A DNA stretch of 64,000 nucleotides from Polynucleobacter arcticus (lineage in GTDB: Bacteria > Pseudomonadota > Gammaproteobacteria > Burkholderiales > Burkholderiaceae), in assembly GCF_013307205.1 (NCBI RefSeq), contig NZ_CP028940.1, positions 2,026,448 through 2,090,447 on the forward strand. The letters run 5' to 3'. Below, one piece after another: positions 21,195 to 29,946 of the stretch (within the stretch, counting starts at the first letter, position 1; each line of letters starts with the position of its first letter). A program made the position numbers and the translations under genes. The notes below the pieces were generated by a model. The model worked only from the letters and a program-made list of their open reading frames with translations, was not told the origin of the DNA and made no database searches.

Positions 21195-21947
21195 ATGACT
21201 GAACGCATTGGACTGTTTGCCGACCTACACAGCAATTTAGAAGCTTTTGAAGCTTGCATGGCGCAAGCTCATGAGCTAGGGGTGACCCGTATGGTTTTTT
21301 TGGGGGACATTGTTGGCTATAACGCCGACCCTGGTGCCGTAATTGATCGTATCGGCGAGCTGGTTGCCGACAAGAAAGCGATTGCTGTGCTTGGCAATCA
21401 TGATCAAGCCGTTTTTGAAGATCACCGCAAGCAAATGAATGCGAGTGCAAACGCAGCAATCGAGTGGACTAAAAGTCAGCTGAGCTCTACGCAAGTTCAG
21501 TTTCTAAAAGATCTGCCGCTGATGATTCAGGAAGAAAAAATATGCTTTGTTCATGCATCAGCCCATAACCCTGCAGACTGGAATTACATCACTGATAGCA
21601 TGAGTGCATGGCGTTGCGTACAGAGCGCAGGCAAGACTTATACTTTTGTTGGCCACGCTCATGAACAAGCCCTTTTTTATCAAAGCGCCGTTGGCAAGCT
21701 GATTCGCTTTGCCCCGCATCCTGGTGAGGCAGTCCCTGTAATGCAACATCGCCAATGGGTTGGAGTGGTAGGCTCACTAGGTCAGCCGAGAGATGGAAAT
21801 CCAGAAGCTTGCTTCGCCGTATTTGAGCCAGAACTAGAAGCACTTACCTTTCATCGAACTCCTTACGATCAATTCGCCGCAGCAGATAAGGTCCGTCGCG
21901 CGGGTTTGCCGGAGGATCTAGCAAACCGCCTCATCACGGGCAAATAA
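21195..21947 (+). CDS. Calcineurin-like metallophosphoesterase
   Basis: A 250-residue phosphoesterase with the metal-binding blocks DLHSN (residues 9-13), GDIVGYNADP, GNHD and GHAHEQ. The family includes protein phosphatases and phosphodiesterases. The gene ends 7 bp before a Ser/Thr kinase gene on the same strand, suggesting the two are co-expressed and may act as an opposing kinase/phosphatase pair. That pairing is inference; the substrate is unknown. Confidence 0.88.
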   Translation: MTERIGLFADLHSNLEAFEACMAQAHELGVTRMVFLGDIVGYNADPGAVIDRIGELVADKKAIAVLGNHDQAVFEDHRKQMNASANAAIEWTKSQLSSTQVQFLKDLPLMIQEEKICFVHASAHNPADWNYITDSMSAWRCVQSAGKTYTFVGHAHEQALFYQSAVGKLIRFAPHPGEAVPVMQHRQWVGVVGSLGQPRDGNPEACFAVFEPELEALTFHRTPYDQFAAADKVRRAGLPEDLANRLITGK

Positions 21948-21954
21948 TGTACTT

Positions 21955-23373
21955 ATGCTGATAAATTCTGATATCGAAGCAGTTGATGAGATTTTTCAAG
22001 AAGGCAAAGTAGTTGATGGATTTATTTTGGGGGCAGAGGTTCATCGTGGCGGCATGGCCAGCCTATTCTCCGCAAGCAAAGAAGGTATTGATGTACCTAT
22101 TCTCTTAAAGATTCCTAGAGTGGGTCGCGATCAGCCTGTTGAAAGTTTGATTGGCTTTGAAACTGAACTCACCATTCTGCGCTCGCTGAAGAGTCCTTAT
22201 GTTCCAAAGTATCTTGGCTCAGGCAACATGGCCACGCGCCCCTACATCGCAATGGAACGTGTTGCGGGGCGACCGCTTGAGGACTTCATTAAAGAAGGTA
22301 AAGTTTTCACCATTGATGAGGTAGTGCAAATTGGCGCTGAATTAGCGCAGGCAGTGCAATCGCTGCATGCACAAGATGCAATCCATCTGGATATCAAACC
22401 AGAAAATATCCTGATTGACGATAAAGACAAGCTCACCTTAATCGATTTTGGTCTATCCCATCATGCGCGCTTTCCTGACTTACTCGCAGAAGAAATGCGC
22501 AAGGGTGTTGGTTCTGCACCTTATATCTCGCCAGAACAAGTAGCTGGTATTCGCTCAGACTACCGAAGTGATATTTTTTCCATTGGTGTCATCATGTATG
22601 AACTGCTGACGGGAGAGCTTCCTTTTGGCAATCCTCAGACGATGCAAGGTTTACGTAAAAGGATGTGGGCTCAAGCATTTCCCCCGCGCGCTATTCGTAA
22701 AGAAATTCCACGGTGGCTGCAAGAAATTGTTTTACGTTGTTTGGAGCCGCGTGCAGCGGACCGCTATCAGAGTGCCACGCGTTTACGTCAAGCCTTAAGA
22801 GATCATGAGAGTGTCACTCTCACGGAGCGTGCGGATCGGATAGGCCCACTGAGTTTTTGGGAAAACCTCAAACGCATGTTTCGTGCGGCGGGTTATGAGC
22901 CTTCTCCAAGCCCGCGCCCCAGCATGGGGAACTACGATGCGCCGCTGATGATTGCCGCAATTGATACGCGCCAATCTGATCTAGATTTGCGTGATCGCAT
23001 GCAAACTACTGCCAAGAATTTATTGCAGGCCTACCCAGAGAGTCGTCTAGTTTGTATTAGCACCATTGCAAGCACCCCAACGTTCGAAGGCAATCAAGAA
23101 AGTGAAACTGCTAGTGGCATTGTCCGGGGTCACCTTGTGCAACTCATGGAATGGGCGAAGCCATTGAAATTACCACCAGAACGCATCTCTTATCACGTAC
23201 TAGAGGCCCTTGATCCTGCTAGTCGTATCGTCGAGTTCGCTAGAGACAATGATGCCTCGCTCATCTTAATTGGCGCCTCTCACAAACTACCAAATAAAGT
23301 AACGCCTTGGCGGACTTCGATGACCAAGATCGTTGAAGAGGCCCCGTGTAGCGTTCATATCGTCAGAACCTAG
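21955..23373 (+). CDS. Ser/Thr protein kinase fused to a universal stress (UspA) domain
   Basis: A 472-residue protein. The N-terminal Hanks-type kinase (about 20-285) has the VRGG-like loop (VHRGGMASLF), ATP-binding Lys in ILLKIP, catalytic loop HLDIKPENILI (HLD for HRD), DFG in IDFGLS and SAPYISPEQ near the activation segment. After a Pro-rich linker (PSPSPRPS), residues about 322-472 form a UspA domain ending LILIGAS and CSVHIVRT. No membrane segment is seen, so it is cytoplasmic. The missing HRD arginine suggests activity not controlled by activation-loop phosphorylation. It follows the metallophosphoesterase gene by 7 bp. Confidence 0.9.
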   Translation: MLINSDIEAVDEIFQEGKVVDGFILGAEVHRGGMASLFSASKEGIDVPILLKIPRVGRDQPVESLIGFETELTILRSLKSPYVPKYLGSGNMATRPYIAMERVAGRPLEDFIKEGKVFTIDEVVQIGAELAQAVQSLHAQDAIHLDIKPENILIDDKDKLTLIDFGLSHHARFPDLLAEEMRKGVGSAPYISPEQVAGIRSDYRSDIFSIGVIMYELLTGELPFGNPQTMQGLRKRMWAQAFPPRAIRKEIPRWLQEIVLRCLEPRAADRYQSATRLRQALRDHESVTLTERADRIGPLSFWENLKRMFRAAGYEPSPSPRPSMGNYDAPLMIAAIDTRQSDLDLRDRMQTTAKNLLQAYPESRLVCISTIASTPTFEGNQESETASGIVRGHLVQLMEWAKPLKLPPERISYHVLEALDPASRIVEFARDNDASLILIGASHKLPNKVTPWRTSMTKIVEEAPCSVHIVRT

Positions 23374-23406
23374 TCTTCCCGGGGATAATTGCCCGATAAT
23401 GTAGCC

Positions 23407-24144
23407 ATGGAAGAAAAAATACGTGTATCCAAGCTGCTGTCTGAGCTAGGCCTTTGCTCTCGTCGTGAAGCAGACTCTTATATCGAACAAGGTTTGGTCA
23501 CCGTGGACGGTGAAGTGGTCAATGAGCTCGGCTCGCGCGCTTTTCGTCATCAAAAGATTGAATTACAGTCGGGCGCAAAAGCACAGCAGGCATCGCGGAT
23601 TACCGTCATCCTCAATAAGCCCGTTGGCTTTATTTCTCATTTTGATGATGAGCAAGAATACCAACCTGCCGCCTCACTGATCACCACAGATAATTACTTT
23701 GCTAGCCCCTTAGATAAGGGTCGCAATCCGCGATTTAATACCCGGGGCCTGGCGCCTGCTGGTCGTCTTGATATTGACTCAACTGGCATGCTAGTTTTAA
23801 CCCAAGATGGTCGAGTAGCCAAGCTCCTAATTGGGGAAAATAGCCCCATCGAGAAAGAATATTTAGTCCGTGTTGAGGGCGCCCTCTCCTTTGAAGACTT
23901 GGATAGGCTAAAACATGGCCTCGAATTGGATGGCGTTGTTTTAAAGCCGGCACAAGTGAGCTGGCAGAATGAGGATCAACTCCGCTTTGTATTGCGCGAA
24001 GGTCGAAAACGTCAGATTCGTCGTATGTGCGAGTTGGTTGGCCTGAAAGTTCTGGGATTGAAGCGGGTGCGCATGGGAAGAATTTCTCTCGGCGCCCTGC
24101 CTCCTGGAAAATGGCGCTTTGTAAGGCCTGAAGAGCAATTCTAA
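23407..24144 (+). CDS. RsuA-family rRNA pseudouridine synthase (RluF/RluB-like)
   Basis: About 245 residues from the ATG at 23407 (a TTG at 23389 would add six residues). The N-terminal S4 RNA-binding domain (SKLLSELGLCSRREADSYIEQG) is followed by the synthase core with catalytic Asp in AGRLDIDSTGML and the C-terminal EGRKRQIRRMCE. The enzyme converts a specific uridine of rRNA to pseudouridine. Length and the NKPVGFIS pattern fit the RluF/RluB group; the exact target position is not decidable. Confidence 0.88.
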   Translation: MEEKIRVSKLLSELGLCSRREADSYIEQGLVTVDGEVVNELGSRAFRHQKIELQSGAKAQQASRITVILNKPVGFISHFDDEQEYQPAASLITTDNYFASPLDKGRNPRFNTRGLAPAGRLDIDSTGMLVLTQDGRVAKLLIGENSPIEKEYLVRVEGALSFEDLDRLKHGLELDGVVLKPAQVSWQNEDQLRFVLREGRKRQIRRMCELVGLKVLGLKRVRMGRISLGALPPGKWRFVRPEEQF

Positions 24145-24159
24145 GGGGCTGGGCCCGCT

Positions 24160-24165
24160 TATAAT
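24160..24165 (+). promoter_or_regulatory. Candidate -10 element (TATAAT) for prfC
   Basis: A perfect TATAAT lies between the pseudouridine synthase stop and the first possible prfC codons; the -35 region is weak. If used, transcription would start near 24172, only 6 to 24 bases before the possible initiation codons, giving a very short or absent leader with no Shine-Dalgarno site. Confidence 0.4.
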
Positions 24166-24189
24166 TCTGTCTACTAGATTAAGCGCAGA

Positions 24190-25824
24190 ATTACCATCGA
24201 TACCACCACCCCCAGCACACCCGGCGCAGAAGTTTTAAGACGCCGTAGCTTTGCCATCATCTCTCACCCAGATGCAGGCAAAACCACACTCACTGAAAAG
24301 CTCTTGCTTTATGCGGGCGCTATTCAGATTGCTGGTAGCGTGAAAGCACGCAAGGCTAGCAGACATGCAACTTCAGACTGGATGGAGATTGAGAAACAAC
24401 GGGGTATTTCCGTAGCGAGCTCGGTAATGCAAATGGAGTACCGCGACTGCATTATTAACTTGCTGGATACACCGGGCCACCAAGACTTCTCTGAAGATAC
24501 CTATCGTGTATTGACTGCAGTAGATTCCGCACTCATGGTGATTGATGCTGCCAATGGCGTTGAATCACAAACCTTGCGCTTGCTTGAAGTCTGCCGCGCA
24601 CGTAACACGCCTATCGTTACCTTCATTAACAAAATGGATCGCGAAGTCAAGCCGCCCATGGAACTCATGGATGAAATTGAAACTGCACTAGGTATTGAAG
24701 TTGTTCCTTTTACTTGGCCAGTGGGTATGGGCAAATCATTTGCCGGTGTCATTGATATTGCTAACTCCCAGATGCGTATGTTCAAGGCAGGTGAAGATCG
24801 GGTTACGGAAGATTCTCATGCGATCGTGGATATTCATGATCCTGTATTGAAGGCTCGCCTAGGAACTGATCTTGAAAATGCACTTGCTGAAGTAGACTTG
24901 ATCAAGAATGCGATGCCCGCATTTGATAGAGAAGCCTTTTTAGCCGGCCGTCAGTCACCGGTATTCTTTGGCTCAGCAATTAATAATTTTGGTGTGCGGG
25001 AAATTCTCAACACCCTAGTAGAGCTTGCGCCATCACCTGGTTCACGCAAAGCCTTGCAACGGGAAGTCAGTCCGGCTGAAAATAAATTCTCCGCCGTAGT
25101 CTTTAAGATTCAAGCAAATATGGATCCAGCGCACCGTGACCGCGTCGCTTTCTTGCGTATCTGCTCAGGACACTTTCAGCGCGGCATGAAGCTCAAGATT
25201 TGTCGTAACGGCAAAGAGGTGCGAACAAACAATGCCCTCTCCTTCCTGTCCCAACGGCGCGATATTTTGGATGAAGCTTTTCCTGGCGACATCATTGGTT
25301 TGCCAAACCATGGCCTACTGAGGCTAGGCGACACACTCACTGAAGGTGAACAGCTTCAATTTACGGGCTTGCCTTTTTTTGCACCAGAAATTTTCCGCAT
25401 GGTGGAGTCGGCAGATCCACTACGTTCCAAACAACTGCGCACTGGCTTAATGCAGCTCGGTGAAGAGGGAGCCATTCAGGTATTTCGCCCGATGATGGGC
25501 GGCACGATGTTGCTCGGCGCATTTGGACAACTCCAGTTTGAGGTGGTGAGCCATCGCCTGCAAACAGAGTATGGCGCAGAAGTTCGCCTGCTTCCTGCGC
25601 GCTATAACCTCGCACGCTGGGTCAGTTCGGATGACCCTGTAGCAATGAAAAAATTTATTCAAGAGAATATTCATCGCATGGCCGAAGATGTTGTGGGCGC
25701 CTCGGTATTTTTAGCTAGCCATAAATCTGAGTTAGATGTAGCTCAACAACGCTGGGAATCCATTCAATTCCATGCCCTTAGAGAGCATGCCGGCCTGATC
25801 TACCAATCGGACTTAGCTGGCTAA
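24190..25824 (+). CDS. prfC: Peptide chain release factor 3, apparent AUU start
   Basis: A translational GTPase of about 544 residues: G1 in HPDAGKTTL near residue 26, G2 in QRGISVASS, G3 in DTPGHQDF, G4 in NKMD, and RF3-type domains II and III. It recycles RF1 and RF2 after termination. Oddity: between the in-frame TAG at 24175 and the P-loop there is no ATG, GTG, TTG or CTG. The first TTG (24304) would delete the P-loop. ATT at 24190 (ATT ACC ATC, one base from ATG) is the most plausible start; ATT 24178 and ATC 24196 are alternatives. Confidence 0.88.
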   Translation: MTIDTTTPSTPGAEVLRRRSFAIISHPDAGKTTLTEKLLLYAGAIQIAGSVKARKASRHATSDWMEIEKQRGISVASSVMQMEYRDCIINLLDTPGHQDFSEDTYRVLTAVDSALMVIDAANGVESQTLRLLEVCRARNTPIVTFINKMDREVKPPMELMDEIETALGIEVVPFTWPVGMGKSFAGVIDIANSQMRMFKAGEDRVTEDSHAIVDIHDPVLKARLGTDLENALAEVDLIKNAMPAFDREAFLAGRQSPVFFGSAINNFGVREILNTLVELAPSPGSRKALQREVSPAENKFSAVVFKIQANMDPAHRDRVAFLRICSGHFQRGMKLKICRNGKEVRTNNALSFLSQRRDILDEAFPGDIIGLPNHGLLRLGDTLTEGEQLQFTGLPFFAPEIFRMVESADPLRSKQLRTGLMQLGEEGAIQVFRPMMGGTMLLGAFGQLQFEVVSHRLQTEYGAEVRLLPARYNLARWVSSDDPVAMKKFIQENIHRMAEDVVGASVFLASHKSELDVAQQRWESIQFHALREHAGLIYQSDLAG

Positions 25825-25825
25825 T

Positions 25826-26074
25826 CTACCGCGGGCTGGCTTGTGGCCAGTTGCAGTCAAATACTGCAACTAGCTGCGTGTCACTCTTCCTAAAAGATGC
25901 GGTCTTGCCGTATTGTGCGCAATATGCCTTGGCTTTTTTCGTCAGCGATGAAATTGATTCACCATCACTATTTAAAAAAGTCACGTGGCTCGAATCTGAT
26001 GCATCGGTATATACCGCAGCGCAAGCACTCAAACTGAGAATACTGGGCAATAAAATGTATCTCAGCTGCTTCAT
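25826..26074 (-). CDS. Small predicted lipoprotein
   Basis: An 82-residue protein from the ATG at 26074 (an upstream ATG at 26095 adds seven residues). The signal sequence ends in the lipobox LSAC, then a short mature part with two further Cys (KAYCAQY and VFDCNWP) that could form a disulfide. It is probably anchored to a periplasmic membrane face. Family unknown; it ends 2 bp from the prfC stop. Confidence 0.65.
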   Translation of the reverse strand: MKQLRYILLPSILSLSACAAVYTDASDSSHVTFLNSDGESISSLTKKAKAYCAQYGKTASFRKSDTQLVAVFDCNWPQASPR

Positions 26075-26110
26075 CAAATTTCTCTTGTCAGACATATAAA
26101 GTAATTGTGC

Positions 26111-26338
26111 TTATTGTTTAAATTTATTGACTACAACTATGGTGAGCTTACTCACAAAAGGTCGATAAATGAGAATACAGATAATCGCAACCGGATACGC
26201 AACAGACCAAACTTCAAGCCATGTCCAGAAGAAATTTTGCGTAATTCCCACTCGGACCAAGGTCGTGGCTAATGTAATACTCAAAGACATGAGGGCGCCC
26301 ATAATGAGGGCAAATATGAGATTGGGGAAATTGATCAT
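26111..26338 (-). CDS. DUF2798-type small membrane protein
   Basis: A 75-residue protein with two hydrophobic helices. The pattern FALIMGALMSLSITL then FFWTWLEVWSVAYPVA fits the DUF2798 family, of unknown function and usually two-helix. It is 15 bp upstream of the small lipoprotein gene on the same strand. Confidence 0.72.
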   Translation of the reverse strand: MINFPNLIFALIMGALMSLSITLATTLVRVGITQNFFWTWLEVWSVAYPVAIICILIYRPFVSKLTIVVVNKFKQ

Positions 26339-26467
26339 CTTCTGTCAATCATAGCGCCTAGACCACTTAACTGTTATTCTGATTTATGATCACTATTCCG
26401 CGCCCTATTTAGGGGAGTCTGCTGAGCAAGCTCAGAGGTTCATCATTCCAAGACTCTAGGAAAATAT

Positions 26468-26668
26468 ATGGCTGTTGGCCAAAATCAAAGAAATAGAAAA
26501 AATGACCCCATGGTTAGCAAGACTGGCAAAGCTAAATTGGGTCCACTCAACGTAACTCAGCTAAGCAAATTGCTTGACTCAAGCACTAAGCCCAAAGAGA
26601 AAGCAAAGATTCAGAGGGCTCTGAACAAGCGCCCTCCAGTAGCAGTCGCTGCTACAGAAGCAGCCTAA
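26468..26668 (+). CDS. Small basic protein of unknown function
   Basis: A 66-residue lysine-rich soluble protein (KTGKAKLGPLNVTQLSKLLDSS, then KPKEKAKIQRALNKRP). It has AGG upstream (GACTCTAGGAAAATAT before the ATG) and its own terminator 7 bp after the stop, so it looks like a real monocistronic gene. The ending resembles nucleic-acid-associated basic tails, but no function can be assigned. Confidence 0.65.
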   Translation: MAVGQNQRNRKNDPMVSKTGKAKLGPLNVTQLSKLLDSSTKPKEKAKIQRALNKRPPVAVAATEAA

Positions 26669-26674
26669 GTACTA

Positions 26675-26700
26675 AGCCCCGAAATTACCGGGGCTTTTTC
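26675..26700 (+). terminator. Rho-independent terminator after the small basic protein gene
   Basis: Hairpin AGCCCCG-N7-CGGGGCT followed by a T-run. Confidence 0.88.
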
Positions 26701-26717
26701 TTATGTAATATGCTCTT

Positions 26718-27227
26718 ATGATGGAAGTGCTACCTCAAATTCACTCGCTCTATATGGCTAATCTCGCAGGCCAGCCCATGATGCAGATTGAACGGGCAGA
26801 AATTGTTGCTGGTGAGGGCATTATTGGGGATCGCTATGCAGCAGGCCTAGGGGCATTCTCCGCTAATAAACCAAAGATACGTCACGTCTCACTGATTGCT
26901 CTATCGGGTATTGCAGATGCTAATCAGCAATTACTGGCCAACCAACATGCCCCCTTTGGTGCAGGCGATACTCGCAGAAATATAGTAATTGACCATTTCT
27001 CTGCCGATGAGCTTAATAACTTAGTTGGTAGAACTTTCTATTTAGGTGGTCTCGCATTTAAGGGAACCGAATTGTGCGTGCCTTGCCAGAGACCTGCAAA
27101 ATTATTAGCCAGACCTGATTTTATTAACGCCTTTGAAGCTCGGGGCGGAATCAGAGCGGAAGCATTGACATCCGGAGTTCTGAATGCCGGGGACTTACTG
27201 ACACTCACCATCGCTAAAGAAAAATGA
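26718..27227 (+). CDS. MOSC-domain protein
   Basis: A 169-residue MOSC domain protein with IVAGEGIIGDRYA near the start, a central NIV segment (RRNIVID) and the conserved Cys in GTELCVPCQRP (about residues 118-125) that in the family handles sulfur for molybdenum cofactor-type reactions. It overlaps the GNAT gene by 4 bp, suggesting coupled translation. Confidence 0.88.
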   Translation: MMEVLPQIHSLYMANLAGQPMMQIERAEIVAGEGIIGDRYAAGLGAFSANKPKIRHVSLIALSGIADANQQLLANQHAPFGAGDTRRNIVIDHFSADELNNLVGRTFYLGGLAFKGTELCVPCQRPAKLLARPDFINAFEARGGIRAEALTSGVLNAGDLLTLTIAKEK

Positions 27228-27628
27228 TTACCTACACAGAGCATGCAAGCATTAGCCCGGAGCAAGCAATCGACCTTTATACCCGCTCTACTCTTGGAGA
27301 GCGCCGCCCAATCGACAACATTAAAACCTTTGAAGCCATGTTGGCTAATGCTAACCTCACTATTTCAGCATGGGATGGTGAAAAATTGGTTGGTATTAGC
27401 CGCAACCTGACTGATTTTGCTTACGTTGCTTACTTAGCCGATCTGGCTGTCGACGAACAATATCAGCGACAGGGAATAGGCAAGCGCCTCATTGAAGAAA
27501 CTCAGGCGCGTTTAGGACCCAGTTGCATGATTGTGCTACTCGCAGCCCCGAAGGCAAATGCCTACTATGAGCATCTTGGCTTCGAGCATAACCCGCGCGC
27601 TTGGATGATGAAAAATAATCTCATTTAG
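27224..27628 (+). CDS. GNAT-family N-acetyltransferase
   Basis: A 134-residue acetyltransferase. The acetyl-CoA loop is QRQGIGKRLIEE near residue 85, and the YLADLAVD strand precedes it. C-terminal AYYEHLGF is typical. It is translated in overlap with the MOSC gene and followed 9 bp later by a phosphatase. Substrate unknown. Confidence 0.88.
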   Translation: MITYTEHASISPEQAIDLYTRSTLGERRPIDNIKTFEAMLANANLTISAWDGEKLVGISRNLTDFAYVAYLADLAVDEQYQRQGIGKRLIEETQARLGPSCMIVLLAAPKANAYYEHLGFEHNPRAWMMKNNLI

Positions 27629-27637
27629 TATTGCAGC

Positions 27638-28285
27638 ATGACTACAACAAGACTTTGCCTGATTCGTCACGGAGAAACCGCTTGGAATACCGAGAGACGC
27701 CTCCAAGGACATACTGATATTCCCTTGAATGCCAGAGGCGAAGTGCAGGCACTTCAAATGGCGCGGGCACTACAAAATGCAAACATCACCTTCGATGTGT
27801 TGTATAGCAGTGATCTCAAAAGAGCGGCCGATACAGCGCAAGCAATCGTGCAACTATTTGGAGTAGAGGTCAAGGTTGAGAGCGCCTTACGAGAGCGTCA
27901 TTTTGGAGCACTTCAGGGGCTTTCCATCAGCGAGGCGCCAATGCTACGACCTGATATTTGGCAGGCGCATATTTCTCGTGACTTAGATCATGGGCTTGAG
28001 GGTGGCGAAAGCATTCAACAGTTTGCCTTGCGTGTTCAAAATGCCTTAGATCAGATTCGGGCGCAGCATGCTGGTAAAACGATTTTGATTGTTAGTCATG
28101 GCGGCACACTCGATATGATGTATCGCATTGCCAGCAAACAAGCCTTAAGTACTGAACGTAAAGTTGCAGTGCCCAATGCTTCACTTAATTGGATTAGCCA
28201 TCAGGAGGGCGATGGTTGGACAGTCGAACAATGGGGCGATACACGCCACCTACAGGATCCCGCCTTAGAGAATGTCGACCTTTAA
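27638..28285 (+). CDS. Histidine phosphatase (phosphoglycerate mutase-like)
   Basis: A 215-residue protein with the phosphohistidine motif LIRHGETAWN at the start, substrate-side Arg in SDLKRAADTA, Glu in LRERHFG and the second His in VSHGGTLD near residue 150. It is like the GpmB/CobC group: cofactor-independent acid phosphatase activity rather than true mutase is common. Physiological substrate unknown. Confidence 0.9.
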   Translation: MTTTRLCLIRHGETAWNTERRLQGHTDIPLNARGEVQALQMARALQNANITFDVLYSSDLKRAADTAQAIVQLFGVEVKVESALRERHFGALQGLSISEAPMLRPDIWQAHISRDLDHGLEGGESIQQFALRVQNALDQIRAQHAGKTILIVSHGGTLDMMYRIASKQALSTERKVAVPNASLNWISHQEGDGWTVEQWGDTRHLQDPALENVDL

Positions 28286-28286
28286 G

Positions 28287-28312
28287 AAAAAAGTCACCCT
28301 AAGGTGACTTTT
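28287..28312. terminator. Bidirectional terminator between convergent genes
   Basis: Inverted repeat AAGTCACC-CTAA-GGTGACTT with an A-run before it and Ts after it. It separates the histidine phosphatase gene (plus) from the small basic protein gene (minus). Confidence 0.85.
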
Positions 28313-28328
28313 GAGCTTCAGAAAGAGC

Positions 28329-28568
28329 TTACTTTCTGATGTGTGCGTGGCGTGCAGCATCTTGAGACATGCCTTCACCTTTCGGCTTACCCTCTAACGC
28401 TTCTTTTTCAGCGGTAATTTCTTTGCGGCGCTCTTTGCAAGAACCAGCAATTTCTTGGAGAGCCTTTCGAGCTCTGGCTGCAGATGCTTTTACTCCCTTG
28501 CCCTGGAACTTCTCATTTTCTGATTGGTATGCCTCGAAAGCGGCAATTAACTTGTCATGATGGGACAT
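28329..28568 (-). CDS. Small charged helical protein of unknown function
   Basis: A 79-residue protein rich in Lys, Glu and Ala (ASAARARKALQEIA, EITAEKEALEGK). It has no signal or membrane segment and a single Cys (GSCKER). It ends in a His-containing tail. Its AAGG-type ribosome site (reverse of CCTT at 28574-28577) and terminator support reality. The composition recalls small histone-like or stress proteins but nothing specific can be assigned. Confidence 0.65.
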   Translation of the reverse strand: MSHHDKLIAAFEAYQSENEKFQGKGVKASAARARKALQEIAGSCKERRKEITAEKEALEGKPKGEGMSQDAARHAHIRK

Positions 28569-28769
28569 ATTTTTCCTTATAAATTATTGAAATACTCAAC
28601 CTCAAATGCACTTTACCCCATTAATAAGTCATCACCTAACTTTTAGCCTGTCTGAAAGCGAAATCCCGGGACATCAAACCCTCAGTATCACTATATAAAT
28701 CGGGCTAATGGGTCAATCTCAGGATTTCCGGCGATGAATAAACATGGTGGGGTCTGCTATAAAAAATGA
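28569..28769. other. Intergenic stretch, promoter side of the small charged protein gene
   Basis: About 200 bp with no supported gene. It contains the upstream region of the leftward gene ending at 28329 and the 3' end region of the peroxiredoxin gene. I saw no convincing terminator hairpin or RNA gene here. Confidence 0.4.
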
Positions 28770-29330
28770 TTAAGCAGGGGTATTTTTTAAGTAATGGATC
28801 ACCCAAGCTGGGTCGCTATCGCTTGGAAAAATTGGGTAGTGAACTGCTTCGATCACACCATGATTTGCAATTAAGGTGATGCGCTTTAACAAGGTCATAC
28901 CAGCAGCTGCAAACGTGGGTAATTTCAACGCCCCTTGGAATTGATAATCCAGATCGCTCAATACCGGAAATGGTAAATACAAGCGATCCGCCATTTCTTG
29001 TTGATACTCGGTAGATTGCACGCTCAGCCCGACTACCTCTGCTCCAAGTGCGCGAAGCTCTTGGTAATGATCTCTAAACGAACAGCTTTGTGGAGTACAG
29101 CCTCTAGCCCCTGGAATCTGATCCCATCCATCAGGTAGGGCAACATTTGGCTGACCTGTCATTGGATAGCAATAAATCACCAAACGACCCTGAATCTCAC
29201 CTAGATTGAATGGGCTACCCGCGGTTGATGGCAACCGGATAGTAGGTATTGGCATACCCACTAAATGATTGGCGGCCCCATCATCTTGGGGAATGGGTAG
29301 ATCTGTGGGGAGCTGATTTAGATTTGTCAT
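28770..29330 (-). CDS. Peroxiredoxin (AhpC/TSA, PrxQ-like)
   Basis: A 186-residue thioredoxin-fold protein. The active site reads GARGCTPQSCSFRD near residues 74-87, with peroxidatic Cys and a second Cys five residues later as in PrxQ enzymes. Before it, between YPMT and PGARGCT, there is an insertion of about 15 residues relative to standard PrxQ (GQPNVALPDGWDQ). It reduces peroxides using thioredoxin. No neighbouring reductase is present. Confidence 0.82.
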   Translation of the reverse strand: MTNLNQLPTDLPIPQDDGAANHLVGMPIPTIRLPSTAGSPFNLGEIQGRLVIYCYPMTGQPNVALPDGWDQIPGARGCTPQSCSFRDHYQELRALGAEVVGLSVQSTEYQQEMADRLYLPFPVLSDLDYQFQGALKLPTFAAAGMTLLKRITLIANHGVIEAVHYPIFPSDSDPAWVIHYLKNTPA

Positions 29331-29370
29331 AGCCCTTACTTTATCTCATTTAATCTTGACGTTTTCTGAA

Positions 29371-29937
29371 CTATTTACATGCCCTTGCGTACGATGGCCC
29401 CTTAATCGTTACGATTTCGGCCATTACCTCAAACTGTCGACGGACCATGTTTTTGATGAAGTACTCAACCACCGTTGATGGCATCAAAGAATTTGGCTCA
29501 ATTTGGGCTTCATATTTAAGGGTCGTAAAGCCCTTATCTGGCAACAGGCGCCAACTTCCTTTGTAGTACTTATTATCCCCACTAAGCTGCTCAAACAGCA
29601 AAGCCCTGTTAGACAATTCAGTGTATTCCAGCTCTGATCGCATCTCGAATGGAATGAACAAAATTCGCTCTTCGAGCAAGCGAGAAACCCTCACCCTGTT
29701 ACCCGATCTTGAGAGTACCTGAGACTCCACTACCCCAGGAAAGATTTTGGCACCCTCATAGTCAGTAATAAATGCAAAAGCTTCACATGCTGTAATAGGC
29801 ACCACATAACTCGCACTCAACTGAAAGCGGTCGCCATTTCGAGTAATAGCCAGCTTTAAATCATACGGATTAGATGCATCTTCTGCAAAAGCAATGCTGA
29901 TAAATGAGAGCACAAAGATGCAGAGCAGCTTTTTCAT
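29371..29937 (-). CDS. Secreted SRPBCC-fold (START-like) protein
   Basis: A 188-residue protein with a clear signal peptide (MKKLLCIFVLSFISIAFA). The rest resembles coenzyme Q-binding/polyketide cyclase-like SRPBCC domains (ITACEAFAFITDYEGAKIFPGVVES, then the long C-terminal helix NMVRRQFEVM). It would bind a hydrophobic ligand in the periplasm. Its role is unknown. Confidence 0.75.
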   Translation of the reverse strand: MKKLLCIFVLSFISIAFAEDASNPYDLKLAITRNGDRFQLSASYVVPITACEAFAFITDYEGAKIFPGVVESQVLSRSGNRVRVSRLLEERILFIPFEMRSELEYTELSNRALLFEQLSGDNKYYKGSWRLLPDKGFTTLKYEAQIEPNSLMPSTVVEYFIKNMVRRQFEVMAEIVTIKGPSYARACK

Positions 29938-29946
29938 GCCGGCAGT

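Noticed and set aside
21007..21459. 150-residue minus-strand open frame
   Set aside because: It is antisense to the acyltransferase and phosphoesterase genes, has no ribosome site and an unlikely composition (many Cys, Arg and Gln).
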